A DNA stretch of 64,000 bases from JBQQPY01 sp052258065 (GCA_052258065.1 JBQQPY010000002.1:62001-126000), one strand, 5' to 3'; positions 30,760 through 41,469 are shown, counted from the first letter of the stretch. A program made the numbers and translations. Notes: generated by a model from the sequence alone, not told the origin.

Positions 30760-31854
30760 TTAAATTTTGGATTGAAAACTTATTTTACCTTGCTCTACCT
30801 TGAATATCTTTCCTTTTTCATCGGCAATATCACGGATTTGATCCGCGCTGACAGCACTGATGAAAACCTGGGCATGGGTAGATTTTAGACGCTCTGCTAA
30901 TAAGCGGCGGCGTCCTGTATCCAGTTCAGATGCAAAGTCATCGATAAGGTAAAGACAACGCCTGCCTTTCCGGCGGGTAAAGAATTCGCCTTGCGCTAAA
31001 CGCAGAGCGCACATTAATAATTTTAGCTGACCGCGCGACAGAATGTCTTCTACGGGCACGCCTTCAGCGCGGATACGGAAATCTGCTTTATGAGGACCTG
31101 ACGCGGTGTAGGTCAACGCGAGATCGCGCTCAAAATAGCGCTCTAGCAGCTCGCTAAAGTCGCTTTCTTTATCCCAGCCACGCTGGAAGCTGAAATCGAA
31201 ATGAAACTCCGGCAAAAACTGCGCACAGATGGCGGCAATATCCGTCGCGATAGCCTCGCTGTACTCGGCGCGCCATTGACTAATACGATTCGCCAGCGCA
31301 ATCAGCTCTAAATCCCAAGCGCGCAGCTGCTGATAACGGCTGACCTGACGTAGGGCCGCATTGCGCTGCTTCAGCAACCGGCGCAGGTTGCTCCAGTTAC
31401 TAAAGAAACCCGGCTGATTATGGAAACAGCCCCAGTCTATAAATGCACGCCGGTATTTTGGGCCGCCGTTGAGCAGCGTAAACGCCTCCGGTGTAATCAG
31501 CTGCATCGGTAAAAGTTGGGCTAATTCCGCTATTTTATGACTGTCGCTGCCGTCAATACGCACTGTGCTGTCGCCCAGTCGATTCCGCGATAGCCCTACC
31601 GAAGTCGCTTGTGTGTCTAGCTCTCCGGCGTCAATACGTCCATAAAGCACGAATTCTAGCTGCTCATGGCGAATGACCCTACTAAATTGCAAACCCCGAA
31701 ACGCGCGGCCGTGGCCAAGCGTATAAATCGCCTCCAAAATGCTAGTTTTACCGCTGCCGTTTGCACCCACTAGAAAGTTAAAATCAGCGGCCAAAGACAA
31801 ATCAGCGGAGGCGATGTTACGAAAATCACGAATTAACAGACGCGACAAGGGCAT
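30760..31854 (-). CDS. recF: RecF, recombination mediator ATPase
   Basis: RecF binds gapped DNA and helps load RecA with RecO and RecR. I take the ATG at 31854 (MPLSRLLIRDFRNI), which matches E. coli MSLTRLLIRDFRNI. The longer frame from 31875 adds seven unmatched residues. The Walker A motif is GANGSGKTS (residues 30-38). The ABC-type signature is LSRGQLKLLMCALRLAQGEF and the Walker B is CLYLIDDFASELD. Length is 364 residues, slightly above E. coli (357), with a short divergent tail. It is the only gene of the dnaA-dnaN-recF-gyrB set with one continuous frame. Confidence 0.95.
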   Translation of the reverse strand: MPLSRLLIRDFRNIASADLSLAADFNFLVGANGSGKTSILEAIYTLGHGRAFRGLQFSRVIRHEQLEFVLYGRIDAGELDTQATSVGLSRNRLGDSTVRIDGSDSHKIAELAQLLPMQLITPEAFTLLNGGPKYRRAFIDWGCFHNQPGFFSNWSNLRRLLKQRNAALRQVSRYQQLRAWDLELIALANRISQWRAEYSEAIATDIAAICAQFLPEFHFDFSFQRGWDKESDFSELLERYFERDLALTYTASGPHKADFRIRAEGVPVEDILSRGQLKLLMCALRLAQGEFFTRRKGRRCLYLIDDFASELDTGRRRLLAERLKSTHAQVFISAVSADQIRDIADEKGKIFKVEQGKISFQSKI

Positions 31855-31880
31855 TAACTCACACCACTTTACCACATTGA

Positions 31881-32980
31881 CTATAGACGCATCGGCATAA
31901 CTACATAGGCAGCTGCTTGGCTGGCACTATCTTCAATCTGTATGCTGGACTCACCATCGGTTAGAAGCAGCCGTACTTCCTCGCATTTCAGAGCGTTCAG
32001 CACGTCAAGTATATAGCTGACGTTGAAACCAATTTCCATCTCGCCACCCCGATAAGCGACATCGAGTATCTCTTCCGCTTCTTCTTGTTCCGGATTATTA
32101 GCAGTAATTTTCAGCTGATTGGTGCTGAGATAGAGCCGCACACCGCGAAACTTTTCGTTAGATAGAATCGCAGCTCGGGTAAAAGCTTGCTTGAGCACAT
32201 TACAACCTGCCTCAAGCATTTTATCAGGATTCTTCGGCAAAACGCGGCGATAATCAGGGAAACGGCCGTCGACTAACTTAGAAGTAAAGATATAATCACC
32301 AACACGGGCGCGAATATTATTACTGCCAATTTGCAACTGGACGGGGTTTTCGCTGCTGTCTAGCATGCGCACCAGCTCCATTACGCCCTTACGCGGTACA
32401 ATGACGGAATGAGATGGCAGCGCCTTGCCAACGGACATAACGCAGACCGCTAAACGGTGCCCGTCAGTTGCTACGGTACGCAGCTCCTCGCCTTCGGTTT
32501 CAAACAGCATACCGTTGAGGTAGTAACGCACATCCTGATGGGCCATCGAGAACTGCGTCGATTCGATTAATCGTTTTAAAATTGACTGAGATAGGGTGAA
32601 TTCGACCTCGCTTTGCCAATCATCTAGATTGGGAAAGTCAGAGGCAGGCAGGGTAGAAAGCGAATAGCGGCTGCGCCCCGAGCGAATCATTATCCTGTTA
32701 CTTTTCAATATCACGGCGATTTTTGCCCCTTCCGGCAGGCCACGGCAAATGTCAAAAAACTTGCGCGCTGGCACCGTAGTAGCACCCCCAAACGATCGAC
32801 GCTCAGCGCGACCCTCGCAACCATTTCCATTTCTAAATCGGTACTGGTCAGCAGTAAGCAGTCTTCCGTCACCTGCAATAGCAAGTTACCCAGAATCGGT
32901 AATGTAGGGTGCCCCCCTAACGGGCTGCTCACTTGCTGCAGAGGCTTAAGCAGATGCTCACGTTCAACGATAAATTTCAT
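31881..32980 (-). pseudogene. dnaN: dnaN, DNA polymerase III sliding clamp, one frameshift
   Basis: DnaN is the beta clamp that tethers DNA polymerase III; it is essential. The start ATG at 32980 (MKFIVEREHLLKPLQQVSSP) lies just after the dnaA stop. The first about 65 residues are in frame. At a G5 run (C5 on plus, 32785-32789) the frame changes, and from ATTVPARKFFDICRGLPEGA the sequence is conserved to the true end AAYVVMPMRL. One additional G would give a protein of about 366 residues, as in E. coli. Clamp features such as FPDYRRVLPKNPDK and the C-terminal MPMRL are kept. Whether this is an error, slippage or a real lesion is open. Confidence 0.88.
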
Positions 32981-32982
32981 AG

Positions 32983-34369
32983 TTAGGAAGACAATATTCT
33001 GATTAAGTTAGAGAAATCTTCTTTAATATAGTGGCTTTCTTCACGCAATTGCTCGATTTTCCGGCAGGCGTGCAGCACCGTAGTATGATCACGCCCGCCG
33101 AATACCTCGCCAATTTCGGGCAGGCTATGATTGGTTAATTCTTTCGATAACGCCATCGCCATCTGCCGGGGACGAGCCACCGAGCGTGAACGCCGCTTAG
33201 AAAGCAAATCAGCCACCTTTATTTTATAATATTCCGCCACAGTTTTCTGGATATTATCAATAGTGACCAACTTTTCCTGCAGCGCCAACAGATCTCGCAG
33301 CGCTTCGCGCACAAAATCAATGGTAATCGCCCGGCCTGTAAAGTTGGCGTTAGCAATAACGCGATTTAATGCTCCTTCTAGCTCGCGTACGTTAGCACGT
33401 AAACGCTTGGCGATAAAAAAAGCCACTTCCCCTGGCAGGCGGATCGCGTTTTCATGAGCTTTCTTCATCAATATCGCCACACGCGTCTCAAGCTCCGGCG
33501 GCTCAATCGCCACCGTCAGCCCCCAACCAAAGCGCGACTTTAACCGATCTTCGACGCCGATTATCTCCTTCGGATAGCGATCGGATGTCAGAATAATCTG
33601 CTGGCTGCCTTCCAGCAAGGCATTAAAGGTATGGAAAAACTCCTCCTGCGAGCGCTCTTTATTAGCGAAAAACTGAATGTCATCGATAAGCAATGCATCC
33701 ACCGATCGGTAATAGCCTTTGAATTTCTCAATAGCGTTATTTTGTAATGCTTTGACCATATCCTGAACAAAACGCTCGGAATGCATATACACTACTTTGG
33801 CACTGGCCTTGCGCGCCATCATGCCATTGCCTACGGCGTGCAGTAAATGGGTCTTACCCAGCCCGGTACCGCCATAAAGGAAAAGCGGATTATAGGCGCC
33901 GCCGGGATTATTTGCGACTTGCCGCGCTGCGGCGCGAGCCAGCTGATTAGATTTACCTTCAACGAAATTATCGAATTTATGTTTAGGATTCACATTAGAT
34001 CGATAAGAAAGATCCGGCTGCAGCGGAGCGTTATCCCAGTCTAGGCCGCGCACAGGCGCCCGCCGCTTGTGACGAGCCTTCACTAGCGTAATGGCTCACG
34101 GGCTGAAGCAACGCCACTTGCAGTGGCTTGCTGCCCACCTCAAAACGCAACAGCGGCGCATCGGCGCCGCAGAAGTCATTTAGCAACACGTTGATGTTGT
34201 TCAAATACTTATCCCGCACCCAATCCAGCACAAACCGATTAGGGGCGTAGAGCGACAGAGTGTTGTCACTCAGTTCCGCTTGCAGCGGGCGTATCCACAT
34301 ACTGAATTCTGTGGCAGGTAACTTATCCTGTAACCGGGCAAGACATTGCTGCCAAAGCGAAAGTGACAC
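32983..34369 (-). pseudogene. dnaA: dnaA, replication initiator, split in linker domain
   Basis: I use the GTG at 34369 (protein MSLSLWQQCLARLQ), the same start codon type as E. coli, with GGAG upstream. The domain I part reads to about SKPLQVALLQPVSHYA and ends at a stop at 34031. The second frame opens at GTG 34083 (MKARHKRRAPVRGLDWDNAPL). It holds the intact AAA+ domain III (LFLYGGTGLGKTHLLHAVG, LLIDDIQFF) and the DNA-binding domain IV (GRDHTTVLHACRKI) to the normal end. The break is in domain II, a flexible, poorly conserved linker. Restoring the frame needs a +1 or -2 change, so this is not the same lesion type as in gyrB and dnaN. Two separate proteins could in principle be made, because the second frame starts inside the overlap of the two. 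Confidence 0.85.
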
Positions 34370-34649
34370 GGTGGACTCCAATCGAACAAAATCAACAAAA
34401 GAAAAGGCGCAAAACTGTATGATTCAGGATTATCTTTTTGACACAGGTTACTGTAATGCAGCCTGCGAACCGCCTTAAACGGTTTTTCCAGCGGCGGAGC
34501 TTAGCGAGGCACTCCGTCAGGGAGTGCGGATGATAACGCAAACCACGACACAGATCCTCCTCTTCTTCTACACAGTTTTCATCCTTTTTGTCCACAGGGT
34601 AAGCTGGCACTTAGGAGTGCATGTTGCATCCCGGAAGATAGTATAGATT
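34370..34649. promoter_or_regulatory. dnaA upstream region with a DnaA-box-like site
   Basis: The site ttgtccaca at about 34586-34594 differs from TTATCCACA at one base and could serve dnaA autoregulation. rpmH, the usual divergent or upstream neighbour, is not found. The region is truncated on the far side by an IS481 copy starting near 34645. Confidence 0.4.
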
Positions 34650-35690
34650 TTTGAATAATTTAGGTTTTATTTTGTACTAATATTTTATAGACTGCAATGG
34701 AGTTTTACTACCCAACACCGATTGAAGCAATGCCCGATTGTAGAACTAGACATATCGGTGCAGCGTAATCTCACGCTCTTCAGCAAAATTAAAATAGTGG
34801 CTTTGCAGCAGATTTTCTATACGATAATTAAATCGCTCAACCATACTATTCATTCTTGGGCGCATCGTTAGGCTAAAACAGTGCTCCATATCAAGCTCCG
34901 CACATAAGCGATTGAATTCATATCTCCCGATAGCCGAGCATTTTAGACGTCAACAAGACGATTTGTAAATTTTTTGCCATTGTCTGCAAGTGCCTGATAA
35001 ATAGCTACAAAACATGTTCAACTAAGATTCTCTAAGAAAAACTAAGATTACCTAAGTCAGTGTATTGCATTAGATGCGCTCTTAGCTTTGTGATGACACA
35101 TAAAACCTATTGAGTCGGTGAGTCCATACCCACCCACAGATAATATCCTGATGTTTCATTTAGCATTTGTCGAAGACATTTCGCATCAACATGCAGGCAA
35201 CCAGGCTCGTAGCTTTTAAACACTTTGTGCTTTAGTTTTGGTTTTTTCTTGTTCACGTCACACAAGTACCTCAATTTATGCCCGCGTAAAAAGCGATTCA
35301 GGCCAGATAGAGATACGGCGAAATACGGCAGATTAAAAATTGCGCAAGACCGCCAAGATCGTTTAGTGACAGAAGAATCATCTTCCGCAGGAAAGCAACC
35401 AAGGCGTCCCGAGCTGGTGACAGCCTTGCCTAAAAACGATGTGAAATACGGCTATAATCCTCAACACTGTCTCGTTTTTGCTATTTAGAATGGTCAGTTC
35501 AAAGATGCCATAACGCTTAGTCAAAGTAGCTACTGGCTCGTTGCTTACTTGAAGAACAGCGCTGATTTTGGGTATGGTAGTTGCTTGACCATGGAGTCTA
35601 ATCATCATGATATTTTACCGTCAACTATAATCCTTTAGTAGCCATCTTGCCATGAACAGGGCTATGTGCAAAGGACCTATATAATGATAT
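34645..35690 (-). mobile_element. IS481-type remnant, full length
   Basis: About 1.0 kb with no insertion at the preferred site (gaactagacatatcgg at 34744-34759 is continuous). The minus frame 35378-35608 gives MIRLHGQATTIPKI and VSNEPVATLTKRYG, the N-terminal helix-turn-helix part of IS481 transposases. Remaining frames are broken. Confidence 0.78.
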
Positions 35691-35699
35691 GGGATTAAA

Positions 35700-35915
35700 T
35701 TCCTAATTTAGATGCGAAATAACAGACTACAGCTTGACGCAGAAACTCTCAAGCTAAGTAAAAAAAGTCTAAAAATATGATGAAATACATAAAATTTAAG
35801 ATCTCATGTTCTGAGTTCAGAAAACAGTTTAACTTTTTAAAAGTTAAATAGTTTATTTATAGTTTTCTGATTTTTCAGTAAGATAAAAAAGAAAAATCAA
35901 GTGCAGAATGACAGT
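35700..35915. repeat. MITE-like repeat pieces
   Basis: Terminal sequence aatttagatgcgaaataac at about 35705 is followed by a half copy from 35776 to 35915 ending aatcaagtgcagaatgac. Confidence 0.55.
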
Positions 35916-35924
35916 TTTAATATT

Positions 35925-36165
35925 TCTATCAAGAAATGCGGCATTAGTTCTGTTTAAGTTATAACGTCAGTTAATCTATTAAATCGATACTAAAATTCGG
36001 TAAGATAATAAGGCGGACGCTTGCTATAAATTGCATGACAAATTATTATTATAAGATTTTTGACATTTTCTAGAAAAATATTTATCTACTTAAAAAGTAT
36101 CTATTTCTGTATAGATAAGCTTGCCTCAGCAAGGTAGATAAGTAGGAATATAATATCAAGACTTG
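35925..36165 (-). repeat. IS1595-derived repeat
   Basis: Uninterrupted copy in antisense orientation, from tttctatcaagaaatgcgg to about aggtagataagtaggaat. At the preferred IS630 site it reads ttcggtaagataataagg, so it is empty. Confidence 0.6.
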
Positions 36166-36600
36166 CTGGCAACGCTAGCTGCGTCTACCCGTTAAAAGTT
36201 CTCACGCACGCAAATAAGCACCAGCATCGCCACCGAGCTTCAAGATTAAAACCGGCTTGGTACGGTTTGGGTTTCATTTGCCTATAAGCACGATGTACGT
36301 TGAGCATCTCTCATACATTTTATTTAGGAACAAGCACGAGCATGATTACCGTTATGTTGATGAAACATATCCTCTAGAAATACCAAATAAAACCTTACGA
36401 CGTATCTTTATGTAGATATAAATGCACAGCGTTTCTTGCCTGATCTTAATCGAGAATATCTCATAACTATTTATCGACACTTATATGCTTAAGTCTACAA
36501 TCAAGAATTGCCTCAAGCAGTATTGGGCGATAAAACTCCATTACAGTCTATAAAATATTTATAATAATTAAACTTAAATTATTTAAAAATCAAACATATT
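36166..36600 (+). mobile_element. IS481-type remnant, 3' part
   Basis: Plus-strand translation with stops ends YNQELPQAVLGDKTPLQSIK, the C-terminal end of the IS481 transposase, followed by the same AT-rich terminus as other copies. The 5' part is absent. Confidence 0.65.
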
Positions 36601-36726
36601 ACCTTCCGAGATGTCATGCTCAACCTGAAACGCTAAAAGAGATTAAAAACGATATAAAGTGCGGGAAAAGAGAGTTGATACGGTAAGATGCAAGACTTTG
36701 ACAGGCCACATAGATAGTATTAGACT

Positions 36727-36948
36727 ACGAGCATCCCGTTACATTGATAAACAAATAGAGCGCCCGCTTTCCGAGCAGGCAGCGATATTCGAAAACATTG
36801 TACGCCAACCAATCTCGCTCTGATGCCCTTAGGAAATATGGTTACCCATCCGATTAGCACCCGCATCACACCGGAGATACGCCAGACACTGGTAAAATCG
36901 TTCACCGGCGCCTCGTATACTTCGGCGTCGCTTCCCGATACGCATTAA
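36727..36948 (+). pseudogene. yejL: yejL, small conserved protein, one frameshift
   Basis: Directly upstream of yejM as in E. coli. The first frame gives SRYIDKQIERPLSEQAAIFE. After one missing base at an A4 run (36792-36795) the next frame reads HCTPTNLALMPLGNMVTHPI then STRITPEIRQTLVKSFTGA and a TAA at 36946-36948. This follows YejL (75 residues, conserved LSLMVLGNMVTNLINTSI). The start codon is not clear. YejL function is unknown. If the base is truly lost, this gene is dead while its neighbour yejM is intact. Confidence 0.75.
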
Positions 36949-36968
36949 GCATAAGCCAAGACAGAGCT

Positions 36969-38741
36969 ATGGTGACAGATAGTCAGCGCCACCGTAAAGT
37001 ATCTAAAATGATTAGTTGGGGTCACTGGTTCGCCCTCTTTAATATCTTGCTCAGCTTGGGGCTCAGCAGTATCTATTTGTTTTTCGCAGACTGGCCTAGC
37101 GTGCTAGCGGGTCGGCTGTATGCGCTCGCCAGTTGGCTCGGCCATTTTAGCTTTATTGGCTTCACGCTTTACCTGCTTGTGATATTTCCTCTTACTTTTG
37201 TTTTGATGTCGCAGCCGCTATTGCGATTCCTGTCCAGCATTATAGCCACCGCAGTACTTACGCTGCTGCTAGTAGACGCCGAAGTGTTTGCCCGTTTTCA
37301 CCAGCATCTAAACCCAATGATTTGGGAGTTAATGACAAACCCGAATCAGACAGAGCTGGCCCGGGGCTGGCAACTGATGTTTATCGGCATTCCCGCAATC
37401 TTCCTAGTGGAGATACTGTTTAGCACCTGGAGCTGGCAAAAACTGCAAATCCTTAATCGCTATCGCATCGGCAAAGTTATTAGTGCCCTCTTTATCTGCG
37501 CCTTTTTTTCCTCTCATCTAGCTTATATTTGGGCTGACGCGAATTTTTACCGGCCCATTACAATGCAGCGCGCTAATTTGCCGCTGTCTTATCCAATGAC
37601 TGCGCGCGGCTTTCTAGAACGCTATGGCCTGCTTGATGCCCAGGATTTCGAGCGGCGGCTCGTCCAGCAGGGAAACCCAGAAGCGTCGGCGGTGGAGTAC
37701 CCCTTAAATCCAATAAGCTTCAACGATAAGGGCAGCCGCCTGAATCTGCTCATTATTACCACCGGCATGCTACGTAATGACAGCCTAGACCAACAAATGC
37801 CGGCCCTTAAGCGCTTTGCCCAAGAAAACATTCGCTTCACGCAACACTTCAGTACGGGCAATCAAGTAGACTCCGGGCTATTCGGTCTTTTTTATGGCAT
37901 TTCGGCTTCTTATTTAGATGGGATTCTGGCGACGCGAAAATCATCAGTGTTATTAGACGCTCTCAATAAACAAGGCTATCAGCTCAGCTTATTTCACTCT
38001 GACGGCTTTCGTACTCCGCTCTACCGCCAGGCGTTGCTGGCCGACTTTACACTCCCTGAATCCTTAAAGCAGAGCGACGCGCAAACTGCCAGACAGTGGC
38101 AACAATGGCGAGATAGCTACAGTGGTACCTCACCCTGGTTTTCTTATGTTTCATTCGACGGCACGAACGTCAGCGCCAGCTTACTGAACACGCCGGATAT
38201 GATCCGCCGCCATCAGCAAGAGGCGCAGCGTCTGGATAATAGCGTAGCGCAAATGCTGGATACATTGCGCAATCGCGGCAATTTAGACGATACCGTCGTT
38301 ATTATCACCGCCGCTACCGGGCTAGAATTAAACAACGACAGGCGCAGGCTGCGTGAGAGTTGCACTCGCTTTAACCGCGCGCAGTTGCAAGTGCCGCTGG
38401 TAGTGCATTGGCCTGGCATACCGGCACGGCTGGTGACGAAACTCACGAACCACAATGATGTCACCGTGACACTTATGCAGCGTCTGCTGCATGTCAAGAA
38501 CCGCGCCAGCGACTATGCACAGGGCGAGGATCTTTTCGCTCCGCGACGCCGTAATGATTGGGTATTGAGCGCTGATAGACATCAGTTAGCGATCACCACG
38601 TCAAATGAAACACTATTATTGAACAATAACGGCAGTTATCGCACCTTTGACGTTAACGGCAAGGAGATAGGGCAGAAAAAACTACAGCTAACGCTATTAT
38701 TACAGGTACTAACAAATGAAAAACGCTTTATTGCCAACTAA
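36969..38741 (+). CDS. yejM: YejM (PbgA/LapC), LPS-synthesis regulator
   Basis: The 590-residue product (E. coli 586) is an inner-membrane protein. It has five N-terminal transmembrane helices (about residues 15-190) followed by a periplasmic alkaline-phosphatase-like domain that lacks hydrolase activity in E. coli. It senses lipopolysaccharide and controls LpxC breakdown through LapB. Conserved stretches include SWGHWFALFNILLSLGL, YRPITMQRANLPLSYPMTAR and GIFGLFYGIS-like LFGLFYGISASYLDGIL. The end LLLQVLTNEKRFIAN matches E. coli closely. Its retention suggests the cell still makes and regulates lipid A/LPS. It lies upstream of tRNA-Pro as in E. coli. Confidence 0.95.
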   Translation: MVTDSQRHRKVSKMISWGHWFALFNILLSLGLSSIYLFFADWPSVLAGRLYALASWLGHFSFIGFTLYLLVIFPLTFVLMSQPLLRFLSSIIATAVLTLLLVDAEVFARFHQHLNPMIWELMTNPNQTELARGWQLMFIGIPAIFLVEILFSTWSWQKLQILNRYRIGKVISALFICAFFSSHLAYIWADANFYRPITMQRANLPLSYPMTARGFLERYGLLDAQDFERRLVQQGNPEASAVEYPLNPISFNDKGSRLNLLIITTGMLRNDSLDQQMPALKRFAQENIRFTQHFSTGNQVDSGLFGLFYGISASYLDGILATRKSSVLLDALNKQGYQLSLFHSDGFRTPLYRQALLADFTLPESLKQSDAQTARQWQQWRDSYSGTSPWFSYVSFDGTNVSASLLNTPDMIRRHQQEAQRLDNSVAQMLDTLRNRGNLDDTVVIITAATGLELNNDRRRLRESCTRFNRAQLQVPLVVHWPGIPARLVTKLTNHNDVTVTLMQRLLHVKNRASDYAQGEDLFAPRRRNDWVLSADRHQLAITTSNETLLLNNNGSYRTFDVNGKEIGQKKLQLTLLLQVLTNEKRFIAN

Positions 38742-38859
38742 ATGCTTAAAACTAAAGCAGTCATTAGGGTTAGCTCTTGCATTCATGGCAGGAACTGTTA
38801 TGATTCTACTTGTTTTTCTATCTTACCCAGCCATGCTTACGCTACACCAGGATAAATAA
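38716..38859 (+). CDS. Possible small membrane protein overlapping yejM end
   Basis: An uninterrupted 47-codon frame starts inside the yejM 3' end in another frame (ATG 38716) and stops at TAA 38857-38859. The product starts MKNALLPTKCLKLKQSLG and contains a hydrophobic stretch LALAFMAGTVMILLVFLSYP that could span the membrane, ending LHQDK. I recognise no family. It could be chance, because the overlap part is constrained by yejM. It has a weak upstream purine stretch only. Confidence 0.3.
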   Translation: MKNALLPTKCLKLKQSLGLALAFMAGTVMILLVFLSYPAMLTLHQDK

Positions 38860-38884
38860 ATGTTAACTAGATCACTGCTCAGCT

Positions 38885-39090
38885 ACAAAACGTTAAAAAG
38901 ACTATAACGATCACTTACCATGCAATCTTCGGCCAACATACCCCTCGATTACTTGGCCAAATTTGAGTATTCATTTAACCGACATATGACTTAGAGAGAA
39001 CTGATACCGCGCTTTCTCCTATCATTATTAAAACACCGATTAATGCCATAACGCCTATTGTGGCTAACTGAATAAAATAGGTAATTGTAA
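38885..39090 (+). repeat. IS1595-derived repeat (sense copy)
   Basis: Decayed but continuous; translation contains YLAKFEYSFNRHM-LRELIPRF. The uninterrupted site at about 38966 shows no IS630 insertion. Confidence 0.6.
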
Positions 39091-39103
39091 AATATTATTA
39101 GTT

Positions 39104-39180
39104 CGGCATGTAGCGCAGCTTGGTAGCGCACCGTCATGGGGTGTCGGGGGTCGGAGGTTCAAATCCTCTCATGCCGACCA
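39104..39180 (+). tRNA. proL: tRNA-Pro (GGG anticodon)
   Basis: 77 nt, starting cggcatgtagcgcagcttgg and ending with encoded CCA (atgccgacca). It nearly equals E. coli proL; the acceptor pair differs by a compensating change (cggcatg with catgccg). The T-arm is ggaggttcaaatcctc. Its place just after yejM is the same as in E. coli. Confidence 0.95.
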
Positions 39181-39780
39181 AGCTATTTCTCAACAACTAA
39201 CGATTGGCATTTTCTTATGCATAGAGGAAATTACAGTGGAGAGTCTTTGCGCCGTTTATCAAAGATAAATCGTCTTTTTTGCCAAATACCGATACTAGAA
39301 ACTTTATATATCTATAAGTCACTATGATCTATATGAGTACACACATTAGATTAAGTCTTTACACTCACTTATGTATTTAAAAATCCGTATTCGCATGCAC
39401 CGCATTGATAGAAAGAAAAGTGTTTCTAGAACTTATATTTAACAAATTTCAGGCAGCCTGAATTCGGTCGAGAATCAGATTTTTTAATAAAAAAAGAAGA
39501 CCACATATTTATTCTACTTAGTGATACTGTAAATTTTTATTTTTTTACAGACAATTTCAGCAACAAAGATCGATCTTATTTATGTAAATAGAAACAAGTA
39601 TTAATAAATCTGATTCGTAATCCTAAATTCTACTGAAATCATTCCAGAAAAATAGAAAAAGCATGCTTACTGAGGCATCTACCTCTCCTGCAGTTTAAAT
39701 AAAACTAATTCAAACCAACAGACTTAAAAACAACGTAAGAAAAAATGACAAAGAAAAATCTAATTACTAATTTTTTGTTA
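39181..39780. other. AT-rich stretch without recognisable genes
   Basis: Low-complexity AT-rich sequence with no open frame or repeat match. In E. coli narP follows here, but no trace of it was seen. Confidence 0.5.
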
Positions 39781-40240
39781 AATAGTCATTAATCTACATA
39801 CTGTGGATTATTTTTCTAAGATTGAAATGGCACAATCTTGCAGCGAGGATTTAAGATCACGAATAATCAGATTAATTGAGGCAAATAACTCTTCATGTGC
39901 AGCGGCGGATAGATATTAAGCAGACTCTTCCACTACTGCTCGTTGGAATAAATAATTTCGTGAGGCCGAAAATTACAGCTCCAAACCTAAAGAAAATCTA
40001 AATTACAGATCAAAAGTTAATGCGCATTAGGATTTTATCCTGATACTTATTGATGATTCTTTTGATCTAATTTTGTCTGAAATAGAGATTTCTTTAAAAA
40101 ATATTTTGAGCATTAAAGCAAACTTTCCCATTCTATCACGCTTTTCACCGCCATATGATAACAGTTAAAAAAGACTGTATACGTGACTGCACAAGAGCGT
40201 GATGATGTAGCGAATGCTCATAAATTATTCTCTGAAGCAA
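39781..40240 (+). mobile_element. IS630-A remnant, 5' half
   Basis: Begins with the left region (aatagtcattaatctacata and so on) and carries the decayed N-terminal half of the transposase. The DLNPIE-containing 3' half is missing. Confidence 0.65.
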
Positions 40241-40304
40241 TATTACACTTTTCACCGTAGAATCTTAATTCTAATTAATCAAACTGTAACAGTGAAAATA
40301 TGAG

Positions 40305-41195
40305 CAATTTCACATCGTATATTAAATAACAGATAAAGATGCTTGAGATTAATAAGAGCGCTATTTTTATTAAAATATCAATCTATCTTAACGTTTGCCT
40401 GGTCACGCTGTGTCTGCTAAGCCTTGACTCTACTACATAATGTCTCACTTTTGTTAACAGGCATTAACTGTCAGGCATATTGAGCTAAATTTCTGCTATG
40501 TTTAGCCAACTGCTATATTTAAGTGCATGAACGAATTCAAAATTATTCCATCAATCCCTATTCAGTTTGCGTAAAAATGTTGTGTTGAAATATTCTCAAG
40601 AAAGTGAGCCTAATTAATCCTAGTTCTATGCCCGGTCTATGCTCATTCCATGCTCAATCATTTTTTAGCTAACGCTCTCTGCCAACGGCTTACTGGCCAT
40701 CAAGCCATTGTACGGCCCAATCCGTTTATCTTGATTGCCTTCCCGATCAATGTTTCTAGGCCCAAACGGCCGCACCACGCATGTGTGTCTGATTAATTGA
40801 AGAAAGGTCTTTCCCATGTCAACGACTGGATGCATCGGGGTCATGGGGCCGACGATAAATGTCCAGCAGATCTTCCATAGCCGCAACGAATTCGATATTG
40901 GCTTACGCCGGTATAACAACCCAGCCGATCTTCGTCTACGGTTTCAGTTCGTTTTTTAGTGCGCTCCTTACTGTTTTACGCAAGATCGTTATGCTGTCAT
41001 ATACCCGTTTCTCGGTTTACGGCTCAGGCATGCCTTCAGGCTTTCTTCGAAGTAAGAATGCTTGTCTCGATCAATCTTGCGCACACCTATTTATAAAATC
41101 TTGGCTAACGCTTCGCTAATCGATTGTTTTACAAGTCCAATCAATATCTCACAATTCAACAAAATCAATATATCCACAACTCATCCTGATCTTTT
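40305..41195 (-). mobile_element. IS630-B remnant, 3' two thirds
   Basis: Reverse copy from cacatcgtatattaaataac to about the N-terminal region near 41160. Middle part retains RRPYDPMHPV-like sequence and the CNLFMASKPLAES segment (40665-40919). Confidence 0.68.
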
Positions 41196-41465
41196 GCTTT
41201 CAACGATATTCCTCACTAACTATCTTCCCATGAATAAGGCCTTACGCCGCGAATCTATATCATTGTCCGGGACAAATGCCTAAGTAATCAAGGTTGCGGA
41301 TAGTGAGGTGGAGGAGGCGGATGATCATGCTGATTAGTCTGCAAAAACAGTAATACATTCAGAATCTCTAAATGTCGTCAAGTCTTGAAAAAAGAAAAAT
41401 CAGGCATCGAAAGACTGTTAGAAGAAAATCGCCAGGTTATAAATCACCCCACTCTATTTTCATGG
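41196..41465. repeat. IS481 5' end and MITE-like pieces
   Basis: 41196-41280 matches the IS481 upstream end (ctatcttcccatgaataagg). 41370-41410 resembles a MITE-like terminus (aaaaaatcaggcatcgaaag-like). No genes. Confidence 0.45.
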
Positions 41466-41469
41466 AATA

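Noticed and set aside
34370..34650. Chromosomal origin next to dnaA
   Set aside because: Only one DnaA-box-like site and no AT-rich 13-mers with multiple boxes; in enterobacteria oriC is not at dnaA.
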